Source: Adiantum capillus-veneris
Taxonomy: Eukaryota > Streptophyta > Polypodiopsida > Polypodiales > Pteridaceae
DNA: 64,000 nt
Reading direction: 5' to 3'
Assembly (NCBI GenBank): GCA_014529385.2
Contig: CM043966.1
Span: forward strand, 93,755,087-93,819,086
Part shown: in pieces, positions 1 to 10,490 of the stretch
Numbering within the stretch: position 1 is the stretch's first letter
Layout of the letters: each line of letters starts with the position of its first letter
Notes under the pieces: model-generated
The model's database searches: none
What the model saw: the letters and a program-made list of their open reading frames with translations, nothing else
Told to the model about the DNA's origin: nothing
Program-made: the position numbers and the translations under genes

Positions 1-494
1 GCGTGTACTCTCGAAAAATCTTGTCCATCATCCGGTTAAATGTCGCAGGAGCATTGGTTAAACCAAAGGGCATCACCAAAAAACTCAAATAACCCAAAAG
101 TCGTCCGAAAAGCTGTCTTGTAGACGTCTTCCGGCGCAATTCGGATCTGATGATATCCACTCTTCAAGTCAATCCTGCTAAAGCACGAGGATCCCTGTAA
201 CCTGTTGAGTATATCATCGATCCTAGGAATCGGAAATCTGTTCTTGATGGTGATTTTGTTGAGAGCTCTATAATCAATGCACGTTCTCCAAGATCCGTCT
301 TTCTTCAAATCCAACAACAGTGGAGAGCAGTACTGTGAAGTACCAGGCTGGACAAGACCCTTTCCCAAGAGGTCTTTCACCTGGTTCATAATCTTTTCAA
401 TCTGTACTCGGCTCACACGGTAAGGTGGCCGGTTCGGTGACGTGCTTCCAGGTATCAGGTCAACGGTCCGATCTTCAAGCCCTCTGAAAAGCAA
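1..494 (-). pseudogene. Gypsy reverse transcriptase, N-terminal part, frameshifted
   Basis: The minus-strand translation shows hallmark gypsy RT blocks in order: PPYRVS, a CSPLLLDLKKDGSWR stretch, [34 protein letters not shown] and [12 protein letters not shown]. Close to base 90 a run of six T (five expected) shifts the frame. The following [10 protein letters not shown] block is legible in the neighbouring frame down to base 1. The catalytic Y-x-D-D box lies outside the window. The segment normally found between protease and RT is shortened: only RGLEDRTVDL remains before the RT core. Confidence 0.9.
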
Positions 495-559
495 TCGGCA
501 TGAGCGTGGAGAAAAATCTTGGCGTTCTTTTGTTCAGGTTAAAACATACTCAACCTTTA

Positions 560-965
560 TCCATCGTTCAGTTCTCTCCCAAAAGAATGAGTAAAGAAAC
601 TGAAGTTCATCAAGTACAATCTCTGAGCCCTTCATTTGTCAAAGTTGCTTTCTTGGCCCGATAGTCAACCATGGCGTAATTCTTGTGGTACCAAGGGATC
701 CTGAGTAGAATGTCACTCGCGTGCCCTAAACACCCCTGTCATTGCAAACGAAGTTTGCCAATGCTCGGTGTAATGGCAACATCCCATGTGGGTGCCAGTC
801 GAACTACCTCCGCCTGTGGCGTCAGTCTGTTGGGCGTAATTCCAAATTGAGCCGCCAATTCCAAGTGAAAAGAAGTTGGCCTTGGCTCCTTCAAAAAAGC
901 TTCTTGATCCTTCACTTTGCCCCAAAAGCGGCAAAGTTGTACTTTCATACATTAGATTCGGTGCA
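560..965 (-). pseudogene. Gypsy aspartic protease remnant
   Basis: A WGKVKDQEAF segment (about 960-890) and LELAAQFGI align with the protease region of the gypsy element near 35.8 kb. The D-S/T-G catalytic triad cannot be read here because the bases between those two blocks are scrambled or deleted. Further on (about 717-620) DILLRIPWYHKNYAMVDY corresponds to the conserved DILLGMPW segment near the end of retropepsins, with Gly replaced by Arg. Such a copy could not process its own polyprotein. Confidence 0.75.
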
Positions 966-998
966 GGTCCCACGCCATGTGGTACCAGTTCTGCTTTT

Positions 999-2578
999 CT
1001 ATCTGCCTTTTCTGCCACGTTCCTCAGCTGCTCTCGAACTCTTAGGCTTGTCGTCGTCTTTATCATTTTGTTCTTTCTGTACCTTTTTAGGGCACTTCGC
1101 GGAGATATGTCCATGTTCCCCGCATCCAAAGCACTTCCCCTCTCTAATGAAGCGAGCTCTCTCCTCAGGAGTAAGCTTGGGTCGTGCATCCTTTTTCTCT
1201 GGGTTGCTCTTTTTCTTTCTACTTTCATTCCCAGAAGTCTGTTCGGCTCGTCGTGTCATGGCCTCATCTGTGGGGTAGGTCAGACTGCCAGAGTGAATGG
1301 CAAAGCCCCGCTTCGCATGACTCATCAACTCCGGAATAGAAGCTGACTTCTGTTCCAAGCAGTGATCTCGGATCTCTGTAGGTAGACCCAAGGTAAACCG
1401 CTCAATCTGTTCTTTGAACGAGATCTTCTTGAATGAAGAGGCGGGTAGAAAAGAGCTCCAGAATCTTTCACAATAAGCATCGATTGTATCTTTCTTGGTC
1501 ATCCGAAGATGGCTCCAAGCAGCTCGTATATCTCGTTCATATTCTTGCGTCAACCAAGAAGAAATAAAAAGCTTCTTAAATTTCAGCCATTTAATTGGCG
1601 CAGTCTTGTTTAAAAGAAGCGTGGACCACCAAGTACGAGCATTCCCCTTAAAGTAAGAGGCAGCTCTCCGAATCTTGGAGTGCTCTGAATAGCGTCCTCC
1701 CACGAAAGCGATGTCAAACTGCTGTATAAAAGACAAAGCCTTCGAAGCACCTGAGTATCCTGAAAAAGTATCAAACTTGATCGAGTGGCCACCTTCCTTA
1801 AACTCTCGGACTTTCTTGCTTTTATCTTTGAGGAAGTCATACTGGTTGGCTTTGTAAAAATTCTTCTTGTTCGCATAAAAGTTTCCGTCATCGGAATCTG
1901 AGCTGTCTGTAGACGAGTCCTAAGTAGAACTGTCAGTCTTTGGGCGAGACGTAGCCTTCTTTGCCTTTTTCTTGCCCTTTTCGAAGCTTTGTTTCTTGCT
2001 TCGCTTTTTACCTTTTCTGTCTTTTTCGCTCGAATCTGAAGAGCTAGAAGAACTGTCAGATGAAGAAGAAGAAGAAGAAGAAGAAGAAGAACTGGGTACT
2101 CCTTCAAATTGAACACGCTTCTTCCGTTTCTTTGCCTTGTCAAAAGTCGACTGACGACCCAAGTAACCTGGAAAGTCAGTGCTTTTCTTCTGCTTTTTGC
2201 CGTGCTTTTTGGCTTTCTTCTGTGCGTCAAAAAGCTGAGCAATCCGTGCATCAATCACCTCTTCTAGTTCCTTCTCTGAATATTGTTTGGGATCAGAAGG
2301 TTTCTTGAAAGCAGATTTCGGGGGTGGTGTAGTGGTTTCTGCCACTATGCATGCACTTCCTGAAAAGAAGTCTCGCTCATATATTTTGCCAATTTCGGAT
2401 CCTTCGCAAAACTGAGCATCATCTTTGTTGCATCGCCGATCAATTGACGACGTTCCATCTCTTGTCTCTCCGCCTGAGTAGGCCGAGGCGGGCCATACTC
2501 TCTGCCTGAATCTTCGTTGTGATCCCAGCCCGCATCTCCAGATGCAGAGGGAGTCGACTGATCCTTGCGTGAAGCCAT
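999..2578 (-). pseudogene. Gypsy gag: Ser-rich linker, capsid and zinc knuckle, broken into three frames
   Basis: The first Met is at 2578. The N-terminal ~77 residues end at a TAG near 2342. The next frame (to 1920) encodes an acidic/basic region with a run of twelve serines encoded by a TTC repeat (2066-2092), followed by Lys-rich sequence. The third frame (to 999) encodes the retrotransposon gag capsid domain (SFIQQFDIAF, FKGNARTWWSTLL, a WSHLRM block) and a complete CX2CX4HX4C zinc knuckle, CFGCGEHGHISAKC (about 1130-1090). Stops and frame changes at 2342 and 1920 make it non-functional. The Ser-rich stretch resembles an SR-type linker, a feature shared with the gypsy gag at 34.8 kb. Confidence 0.9.
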
Positions 2579-2635
2579 AGGTGCCGCGGAAAAAAAATTG
2601 GGGATCGGATTTTCCGTAGAAGAGAAATCTGCCGT

Positions 2636-2647
2636 GCTCTGATACCA
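2636..2647 (-). other. Primer binding site, initiator tRNA-Met type
   Basis: The minus strand reads TGGTATCAGAGC, the standard plant LTR-element primer site complementary to the 3' end of initiator tRNA-Met. It lies two bases inside the LTR end and upstream of gag. Confidence 0.9.
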
Positions 2648-2649
2648 CT

Positions 2650-3210
2650 GTAACAGACTTGGACACTCCCAAGTAAAGAATCAACCGCGACAGCACCAAA
2701 TAACCACTTCAAAACAATTCACAGTTCACAATAGATTTGCACTGGCCCGGCGGAGTTCCGTGCCTAGAGATATTGGCCCCAAAGACTGGCGCCCCTTTTG
2801 GTATTTCTTTTTATATTAATCAGTTCAAAGTACAAGAGAGTGGGTCGGGATTCACTCTCAGACTCTGCATCCAGATGCTCTGAGAAGTGAGGCCCTCACC
2901 ACTAATTTAAAGGTTACAAGCGATGCCCAAAAGTAGAGCCCCAAAATCTTGAAAGCAAAAGCAAATTCTCTCTCTCTCTCAATGAGAGTTAAAATAAAGC
3001 AATTCAACTCTTTCTCTCATCCAAAATCCTTGCGTAGCAAAAAGCTAGGATTTGCATCGCTCATCATTATAAATTTTTTTATTTTTGGTTTGTTCGCCCC
3101 GCGATTTCCGGAAATTAGGGTTTTTGGTAGAAATTAGGGTTTGCAGGAATTTTAGGGTTTTTGGCAGAAATTAGGGTTTCTGCTGTCCGCCACGTCATCA
3201 CTTTGTGACA
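2650..3210 (-). repeat. 5' LTR of the left gypsy element (~561 bp)
   Basis: On the minus strand the repeat starts TGTCACAAAG (at 3210) and ends GTCTGTTACA (at 2650), next to the primer site. It contains several AAACCCTAA (telo-box) motifs within 3110-3180 and a downstream part related to the solo LTR at 7963-8546 (shared blocks around 2770-2830 and 8072-8115). The partner LTR is outside the window, so the outer boundary rests on the TG...CA ends only. Confidence 0.75.
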
Positions 3211-3224
3211 ACCGCCCTTAGGGT

Positions 3225-3338
<114 letters not shown>

Positions 3339-3339
3339 T

Positions 3340-4366
3340 GGATCTCTGCTCTCCTAGGCCGGTACAAGAGGATAGTGCTATGCGTCCTTTGTACTTGTGC
3401 TAAAGAGAACATACCCACAACTTAACTGTGCAATCAATATCCAATACACAACATAACTCCAATACTCAAAGGGAGAGTGAAGGAACCGGCCTGGGAAACA
3501 AGCCAGAACTCTGGGGCTGATTTGTAACATGCCAGAAAGCTGGGCAAAAGATTGCAAGGGAAGGACCTGCTATACTAGCCAGCCGTGGCCAAATCTGTAC
3601 CCGAAAAAGGCTACCACCACGGTTGGAGCTCTCCACCGGGAGGTATGGAAGAAGCATCCAAATGTTACTGATTACTGGAGTAGGAACTAGAGGTCCCCAT
3701 CAACTGTCAATAGTACCTGCAAACTCGTCATCCAAAGGATCTCGACAAATCTGTTGTTGAACATCAAGAAAACCGCCCACAAAAGGTTGCAAACCTTTAC
3801 CAAAATTGGTTGACTAGCTCACAAGAGGGCAAAGAAGTGACCAATTCTATAGGACCACACTACCACCGGGGAAAGAGAGATCATGGAGAAAGGAAGGGTC
3901 CACAATGCACACTCCAACAAAACCTCCTTAAACTGTTGTCATTGTTGGCTAAGGGTCTGGCACCACATGCTCCACCTCTAAACCTCATCCAAGGAAGTTG
4001 GATGATCAAAACAAGAAGTGGTTCTGGAGATAGAAGTATCCCCCTCTGCATGTCAAAGCCAACTCTAACACATGCACTGTAAAATGTACGTGAACTACCA
4101 GATAAACAAGAGTTGCCTGAAGCCGGAATTGAAACTTCCATCCTTAGATGGACAGTGGAAAATCATAGAACATCCTCTGCTTCAAGGAGGGTAGGGATCC
4201 CCCTCTATGATCTATAATCCACAATCTGGTACAAAAGTGCAACCAAATTATCAACCTGCTACCCATTAGATAGGTAGCTCCGTCGACAATTCCAAGAAAG
4301 GCATGCATTTGCAAAAGGCACAACAAATCTACCAATCCATCTCCTCGAAGAAAACACAGCCGTAGA
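3340..4366. other. Unidentified repeat-like DNA, no gene recognised
   Basis: No known domain was found on either strand. Minus-strand frames contain short open stretches (for example near 3881-4141 and 4259-4507), but each is closed by stops and matches no family I recognise. The right end merges into the first copy of the 577-bp tandem unit. Confidence 0.5.
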
Positions 4367-6104
4367 AGACTCCTCCAGAAGTGATGAAAATTCTGTCCAA
4401 ACACTTCTCTTTGAAGAAGCTGGAAATGAATAGCTTTCCCTCTGGATCCAACAACCGATGTCGTGCGGCTCCGCTTCCATGATGAGAAAAAGAACGAAAG
4501 GATGCAAGTTAAGCTTCTTTGAAAGTCTATGTGTTTATTGAATAGTGATTGGGGCTTGATAACAAGCTAGCTGTATGCTAAGTGTATGCCAGATGCGGCT
4601 CTAAAGGGCCAAAAGTTGTTCTAATGATGCTAAAAGTGGAGCTGTCAAAATCGGAAGTTTATGATCTAAGAACTGCAATGCTCAAAGTGCTCTATAGGTC
4701 TATCTTTACGGCTCGTCAATTGGAGTTACGGGTGAGGAAGTTATGACCAGGGTGGAACCATACGTGTTGTACAGTACGTTGAAGTACGTACTGTACGTCT
4801 GTACGTATGGGTAAATTTTTTATGTACGCAAAAATACGTGGCATTGGTAAATAAGGATAGAAACCACCCCAGAAATAATTGTTAGTTTCAGAGACGAAGC
4901 TACAGAATTTGTCAATTGGATGTTTCATAACTTTGAATACGTCTAAACTCCTCTAGAAGTGATGAAAATTCTGTCCAAACACTTCTCTTTGAAGAAGCTG
5001 GAAAAAAATAGCTTTCCCTCTGGATCCAACAACCGATGTCGTGCGGCTCCGCTTCCATGATGAGAAAAAGAACGAAAGGATGCAAGTTAAGCTTCTTTGA
5101 AAGTCTGTGTTTATTGAATAGTGATTGGGGCTTGATAACAAGCTAGCTGTATGCTAAGTGTATGCCAGATGCGGCTCTAAAGGGCCAAAAGTTGTTCTAA
5201 TGATGCTAAAAGTGGAGCTGTCAAAATCGGAAGTTTATGATCTAAGAACTGCAATGCTCAAAGTGCTCTATAGGTCTATCTTTATGGCTCGTCAATTGGA
5301 GTTACGGGTGAGGAAGTTATGACCAAGGTGGAACCATACGTGTTGTACAGTACGTTGAAGTACGTACTGTACGTCTGTATGTATGGGTAAATTTTTTATG
5401 TACGCAAAAATACGTGGCATTGGTAAATAAGGATAGAAACCACCCCAGAAATAATTGTTAGTTTCAGAGACGAAGCTACAGAATTTGTCAATTGGATGTT
5501 TCATAACTTTGAATACGTCTAAACTCCTCCAGAAGTGATGAAAATTTTGTCCAAACACTTCTCTTTGAAGAAGCTGGAAATGAATAGCTTTCCCTCTGGA
5601 TCCAACAACCGATGTCGTGCGGCTCCGCTTCCATGATGAGAAAAAGAACGAAAGGATGCAAGTTAAGCTTCTTTGAAAGTCTATGTGTTTATTGAATAGT
5701 GATTGGGGCTTGATAACAAGCTAGCTGTATGCTAAGTGTATGCCAGATGCGGCTTTAAAGGGCCAAAAGTTGTTCTAATGATGCTAAAAGTGGAGCTGTC
5801 AAAATCGGAAGTTTATGATCTAAGAACTGCAATGCTCAAAGTGCTCTATAGGTCTATCTTTACGGCTCGTCAATTGGAGTTACGGGTGAGGAAGTTATGA
5901 CCAAGGTGGAACCATACGTGTTGTACAGTATGTTGAAGTACGTACTGTACGTCTGTACGTATGGGTAAATTTTTTATGTACGCAAAAATACGTGGCATTG
6001 GTAAATAAGGATAGAAACCACCCCAGAAATAATTGTTAGTTTCAGAGACGAAGCTACAGAATTTGTCAATTGGATGTTTCATAACTTTGAATATGTCTAA
6101 ACTC
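4367..6104. repeat. Three tandem copies of a ~577-bp unit
   Basis: The anchor GTGATGAAAATT recurs at 4381, 4959 and 5535, and the anchor GTCTAAACTC at 4941, 5517 and 6095. The period is therefore 576-578 bp. The copies differ at only a few bases, so the array is young. Each unit contains an ACGTA-rich segment (around 4765-4845 in the first copy), a GATTGGGGCTTGATAACA block, and a short minus-strand reading frame of ~70 codons with no recognisable domain. The junction ACTCCTC(C/T)AGAAG is shared by all copies. Confidence 0.93.
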
Positions 6105-6212
6105 TATACACAACAGCTAGAGACTCATGAATCACATACCTGACATGTGTTATGGGCCAAAGACCACTGAACTTTTACCTATGTACCTTAAATAATAAAC
6201 AGGCACAAAAAC

Positions 6213-6275
6213 CACGCTTTTTGTTTGCGTGATTTACCTGAGTATTGAGCAAAAATCACGCAAACAAAAAGCGTG
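6213..6275. repeat. Perfect 23-bp inverted repeat (hairpin)
   Basis: The arms 6213-6235 and 6253-6275 are exact reverse complements (the left arm starts CACGCTTTTTG), separated by a 17-base loop. It could be the tip of a fold-back element or a cruciform-forming site. No gene is attached. Confidence 0.9.
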
Positions 6276-6307
6276 TGTGTAAGAGAGAGACAGAGGGAAA
6301 CACAAGA

Positions 6308-6395
6308 GGGAAGCTCCAACAAGTGTGGAGTAGAGAGAAACACACGAGAGGGAGCTTCAACAAATGTGGAGTAGAGAGAAACACACACGAGAGAG
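6308..6395. repeat. 41-bp tandem repeat, about two copies
   Basis: AGCTCCAAC at 6312 and AGCTTCAAC at 6353 begin near-identical units containing GTGGAGTAGAGAGAAACACAC. A third, partial unit follows. Confidence 0.8.
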
Positions 6396-6491
6396 GCACA
6401 TACCTTCACTCTGTAGCAACTCTGCACAGGCTTTGTACAGTATACGTTATGTACGATACGTATGTACGGTACAGATTCGTATGTACGTATT

Positions 6492-7721
6492 TGTAAGGTG
6501 TAGCGGAAGTGTGTTTGAACTTTGCTCAAGATGAGTGCTCCGAACTGTGCTCAAGGGTTCCTTTTACTTATGGAAGGGAGAGCCTTCCGTTCCTTTAGTG
6601 AGAGAGTGCAATGGACACAAACATGGTGAATGGACATTGTGAATGAAGGTGCATGAGACTGAGAGATAGAGAGAGAAGAGAATACGACACCAGAAAAGTT
6701 GTCAAACCCTCCTCCGAAGGCCCCACTCTCTATGGCGAGAGCGGTCTACTATTGATTGCACAAATCTCTACAATGCTTGGACTTGCCGACGATGTTGACG
6801 ACGACGAGAGGGGCTGAAATCTGAAAACGCTAAGGGCTGAAATCTGCAAATCTTTTATCTGCTGAATTCTGACTCTATGTCGATGACGATGTTGATGACA
6901 ACAATGCGACGACGACGCGCTGAAAACGCAGATGCTGAAATCTGTGTTTTCCGGGCTGAAACTGTAAACTTCGCGGGATTTGACCGTGCAGCGAGGATCT
7001 TCTGCGGGAAGTGAGATCTGTGAGGTTCGGGACTTCTTCTGCGATGTTTGCTGAAAACTGAAAACGCTGATGCTTCTTGGTGTTTCGTTGCTGTGAATCT
7101 GTAAAATGCTATGCTGATGCAAAAACGCGAGGGCTGAAAATGGTCCTGCTGTTGCTGCCGAGTGTCCTGCAAGTGTAAAACGCTAGGCTTCTTGATTTGT
7201 CTTGCTGCTACCGAGGCTGATCTGTTGTGCAACAAATGCCAGGCTGCGTGTGGATGAAAACGCTAGGTCCTTGCAGATGCAAAAACGCTAGCTTTGCTGA
7301 TGTGGGGTGTCTTGCTGAAAAGGTGCCTGTTGAACACACTAGTTCCTGCTGCCTCTTCTGCCAGAAAGTGCTAGCTTTTGGTTTGCTTATATATTATCTT
7401 AGCAAAATTGCCCTACCTAGTTTCCAACAAAAGTCGCTTAAAAATAATAAGTGAAAAATGTCAAAAATAGGGAAAATAGGTTTAATGCTCTGGAAAATTC
7501 CCATGATGGATTCTGATGGATTATGATGAGAATGCTTATGATCATGCTGTGTGCAACCAGAGGATATGCATCTACTCTTAAGTGTTTGGACATGCACGGT
7601 CTGCGAACAGACTCACAAAAGTGCCAGATCACTTCCTATTCTAGACTGACTTGACTGAATTGAACCTTGGTCATGCTGTAGCTTGTCCACGGACACATAG
7701 GGTTGGATGTGTCACGTGACA
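6492..7721 (-). mobile_element. Solo LTR of the non-autonomous 1.2-kb-LTR family
   Basis: The minus strand starts TGTCACGTGACACATCC (at 7721) and ends with a TAGGTG-type block (reading inwards to 6492). It is homologous over its whole length to the LTR pair at 11835-13034 and 15179-16379. Five-base duplications GTATT flank it exactly (6487-6491 and 7722-7726). No internal sequence is present, so the element was reduced to one LTR by recombination. It looks more diverged than the intact copy and carries many AACGC/GCGTTTT-type short motifs. Confidence 0.9.
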
Positions 7722-7962
7722 GTATTGGTCCAACCTTGGTTATGACAGTTTGAAGTTGAGTGGATTGCAGATCTGTGCCGGATTGGACAGCTGTAGATGA
7801 AGGGGTAGGGCTGAAGTGAATGCATGGGCCTGAAGTGCTCATCTTGTGGAGCGCGTCGGTCTTTTCAGATTGGCAATTGGAGTTCTGGTTGCCAAGATAT
7901 TACCTGTTAAAGTTTCACCGAGGGTTAGTTCCGTCCCAATTTGGTCGTCTCAATCAATGTGC

Positions 7963-8546
7963 TATCACAAGACGGGCACCACGTGCCAATAGAAAAGAAT
8001 AGATTGAACAGACTTTTAGCACTTCAATAACAACTGAAATTGAAAGAGAGAGACGACACAGAGTAGAGAGTATTGGCCTCAAACCTTGGCGTCCCTTTCG
8101 GTATTTCTTTATATTGTATCAACACAGTATAAGCCTGTACTCGCGCTCTGCACCTTCTCACTGAAGCGTACCAGAGAATGAGCCCAAGGCCTTATATTTA
8201 AAGGCCCTAGGCCCAAATGCAGTTTACATGAAAAGCCTTCAAACTCAAAAGCAATGCCCAAAAGTTGCCAACGTGATTTATAGAAATCTGTACAACTGCC
8301 ACGTCAGTTGCGCAAATCTGTACGAGCTGCCACGTCAGCATGTTAGCGCAATTTCTGGGTTGTCCGTACAATTGCCACGTCATCAATTTCTACGCTGTCT
8401 TTTGTGTGTGTGCGGATGGGGTCCCTTAAGTTGGTAGGACTTCTTCTTCTGCTGTTGCTTGTTCTTCTTAGGGTTTAGGCCCCTCAGCCGTGATTTGAAG
8501 GTTGGCTTTGCTCTTCAGTGACTTGACACGTCAGCAGTTTCTGACA
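7963..8546 (-). mobile_element. Probable solo LTR related to the left gypsy LTR
   Basis: The segment shares an ordered series of blocks with the LTR at 2650-3210: a TATTGGC...GGCG block, GGTATTTCTTT, GAAG...GAGGCC, AATGCCCAAAAGT and CCACGTCA near the outer end. On the minus strand it starts TGTCAGAAACTGC (8546) and ends GTCTTGTGATA (7963), the last residues being one base from the expected CA. TGTGC flanks both ends (7958-7962 and 8547-8551). No internal region is present. Confidence 0.65.
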
Positions 8547-8624
8547 TGTGCCATCTATGAGTTTTGGGGCTTCAACTAGGCTCTAGATTATGGTGCACTT
8601 AAAAGATCAATAAGTGCTCAAGGA

Positions 8625-9020
8625 GCATCTTGTGTCCGGAATGTCATCTCTTGCAGTGCATTGATAACTGGGTATGCAGGTGGACTTGTGCTCGGCACTA
8701 CCGTGGTCGAGATATATGCGTAATGTAGTGATTTAGCAATGCTCGATATGGTTGTGGCAAAGAAGCTCTGGATTAACCGGATGCGAAGGGAAAGGGCTTC
8801 CACGAAAAGCAATCATGTATACTTGCATCTTGAAGGCCTGTGGCACTATCCAAGACACTAAAATGGGTAGCGAACTTCACGATGATATTGTCAGTCAAGG
8901 GCTGCTGAAAATGACAATGTGGTACGAGGCAATGCTTTGGTCAATGTGCATGCCAAAAGTGGTGCTAAGCAATGCCTTGGTGCATATATATGCTAAATGT
9001 GGTGTCCATGAGGATGATGG
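8625..9020 (+). pseudogene. Pentatricopeptide repeat (PPR) protein fragment, degenerate
   Basis: PLS-class PPR sequences can be read in pieces: RNVISCSALITGYAG (8637-8681), then AIMYTCILKACGTIQDTKMG, ELHDDIVSQGLL, and VVLSNALVHIYAKCG (about 8957-9001). Stops and frame changes separate the blocks. The NALV...AK.G motif occurs twice: the first copy (about 8918-8970) reads in another frame as VVRGNALVNVHAKSGA. PPR proteins of this type bind organellar RNA; this piece has no start, no complete repeat series and no C-terminal E/DYW domain, so it is a relic. Confidence 0.8.
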
Positions 9021-9060
9021 TGACCGCCCACTATTGCAAAGGGCCGCCCATATTGAGTAA

Positions 9061-9588
9061 GGAGGAGGTGGTTAAGAGTGTGAAGGGAAATTAAAAGAAG
9101 AAGGGGGAAATTGTGCATGGCAGAGACGAGCATAGAGGAGAGAGAAAGCAATCGCACTGGCCATTGCAGGGCTTGGATGGTGCCGGCCATGAAGCGAAAA
9201 TGCCTCAGCATTGCATGGCAACCCTATTCGGTTCTGGTCCCACTTGTTTTCACGCAACTCGACACTCCAACTGCCACGTCATCATTGGGCTTCATGCGCC
9301 TTGTCACGGCAGCGTGACAACCAAAACAAAAAGAGCTAAAAATAGAAGGGGAGATAGGGGATTTTATTGGAGAGAAACGAAGGCAAGAGTGGAGAATTGA
9401 GGCAAGCATGAACGAAGGGCGTGAGCAGATGAAGAGAAGAAGTTAGGGTTAAAGCATGGAACTGAGGCAGGAACGGAGCAAAAGAGGGTAGGGCAAGAAG
9501 AAGGCATGGAGGAAATCTCTCTCCCTCTTTCGACCTAGATCTCTCTCCCTCTCTCAACTAATTTCTATATCGGCTAAGGAAGGCAACA

Positions 9589-9592
<4 letters not shown>
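9061..9592. other. Intergenic DNA, nothing recognised
   Basis: This is purine-rich sequence with GA-biased stretches between the PPR relic and a CT tract. No domain was found on either strand. Confidence 0.5.

Positions 9593-9635
<43 letters not shown>
9593..9635. repeat. (CT)n microsatellite
   Basis: An uninterrupted CT tract immediately upstream of the plus-strand LINE 3' fragment. Confidence 0.97.
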
Positions 9636-9638
<3 letters not shown>

Positions 9639-9639
9639 T

Positions 9640-10345
9640 AAGCAAGACATGAGAGAGAACTCGTGGTTCGAAGGCAGTGAAAGAACGACACACAGGAAAG
9701 GAGAGTGGAGCAATAAAGAGGAAGAAACGAGTCTTTGAGAGCTGTCGCTTCCACCGTCTTTTTAGAGAAGGCTTCGTACCCTTCTCCATGGACCCTTCTC
9801 TAGAGTCGGGAGCTACCAAGACCAGATGTCTTAAGACTGTATCTACTCGAGTTATAGAGACACAGAGATAGAGATTTGGAGAGAGACAATCCCAGAGACA
9901 GATTATTGATTTCTTCACACCAAACACTGGACAGATAGAGGAGCAGCCACCATTACAAAGCTTAGCTCATACTCAAACCCCGGTACTCTCATTGACCAAG
10001 CATTGGAGCTAGGGAGATCGAGATGCCCACAACTGAGGACAGGAACTTCACAGCATCAACAGAGACTACAACAGAGGATTCAAGCCATACATCCAGAGTA
10101 CAGACGAGGATGGATTCATCACCCACTATATCTCTCTCTTGTATTGGGCACCCATTGTATCAGTGATCACACATACCTCACACAGTTCTAGCAAGTAGCA
10201 CGTCTAGATTCAATTTAGTGTCTCTTTTTTGTACTAAGACTAGTATCAGATTCACCAGTTTGTAACAAATTGGTCTCACAGGTCATTTTGGCCTTTTAAA
10301 GACGTTAATATATCATTTCATTTCATTTCTTCACTTGCTCACATA
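9640..10345 (+). mobile_element. LINE 3' end, 5'-truncated
   Basis: The segment aligns block by block with the minus-strand LINE at 11267-16650. Shared pieces are an FH.LFREGF block (about 9748-9790), a CAGAGAC...TTCTT...GACACTGGAC block (about 9895-9935), GCTAGGGAGATCGAGATGCC (10007-10027), and a 3' untranslated block with GGTCTCA(C/T)AGGTCA and GACGTTAATAT (10270-10310). It ends in ATTTCATTTCATTTC. It lacks the reverse transcriptase and endonuclease, as expected for a truncated LINE copy. Confidence 0.75.
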
Positions 10346-10365
10346 TTATTCTACCTTTGTCTGTG

Positions 10366-10490
10366 GTTGGAGTTGGTTGTCTTGAAGAATGTGCTACATG
10401 TGCCTAAGCTTTCAATTAACCTCATCTCCTTCTCTAAAGCAACTTCTAAAGGTCTTTGAGTCTACTTTGATAATGAAGTAATTGAAGTAT
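10366..10490 (+). pseudogene. Copia GAG-pre-integrase fragment
   Basis: The frame reads LKNVLHVPKLSINLISFSKA followed by TSKGL and a stop. The NVLHVPKLSINLIS signature is typical of the segment between protease and integrase in Ty1/copia polyproteins. Only about 40 codons remain and no neighbouring copia sequence could be followed. Confidence 0.75.

Larger units (their letters stand above)
1..3210 (-). mobile_element. Ty3/gypsy LTR retrotransposon, 5' half, cut by the window edge
   Basis: Reading leftwards on the minus strand the order is LTR, primer binding site, gag, protease remnant and reverse transcriptase, which is the normal gypsy order. The 3' part (rest of RT, RNase H, integrase, 3' LTR) lies beyond base 1. 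Every coding part carries frameshifts or stops, so this copy is dead. Its gag and protease resemble those of the gypsy element at 32648-41268: both have a Ser/Lys/Arg-rich stretch before the capsid and a WGKV-type segment at the protease. Its LTR, however, is unrelated in sequence. Confidence 0.9.

Noticed and set aside
4716-6082. Three near-identical ~70-codon minus-strand frames in the 577-bp repeats
   Set aside because: Conservation follows simply from the recent tandem duplication; no domain, and no start or promoter logic.
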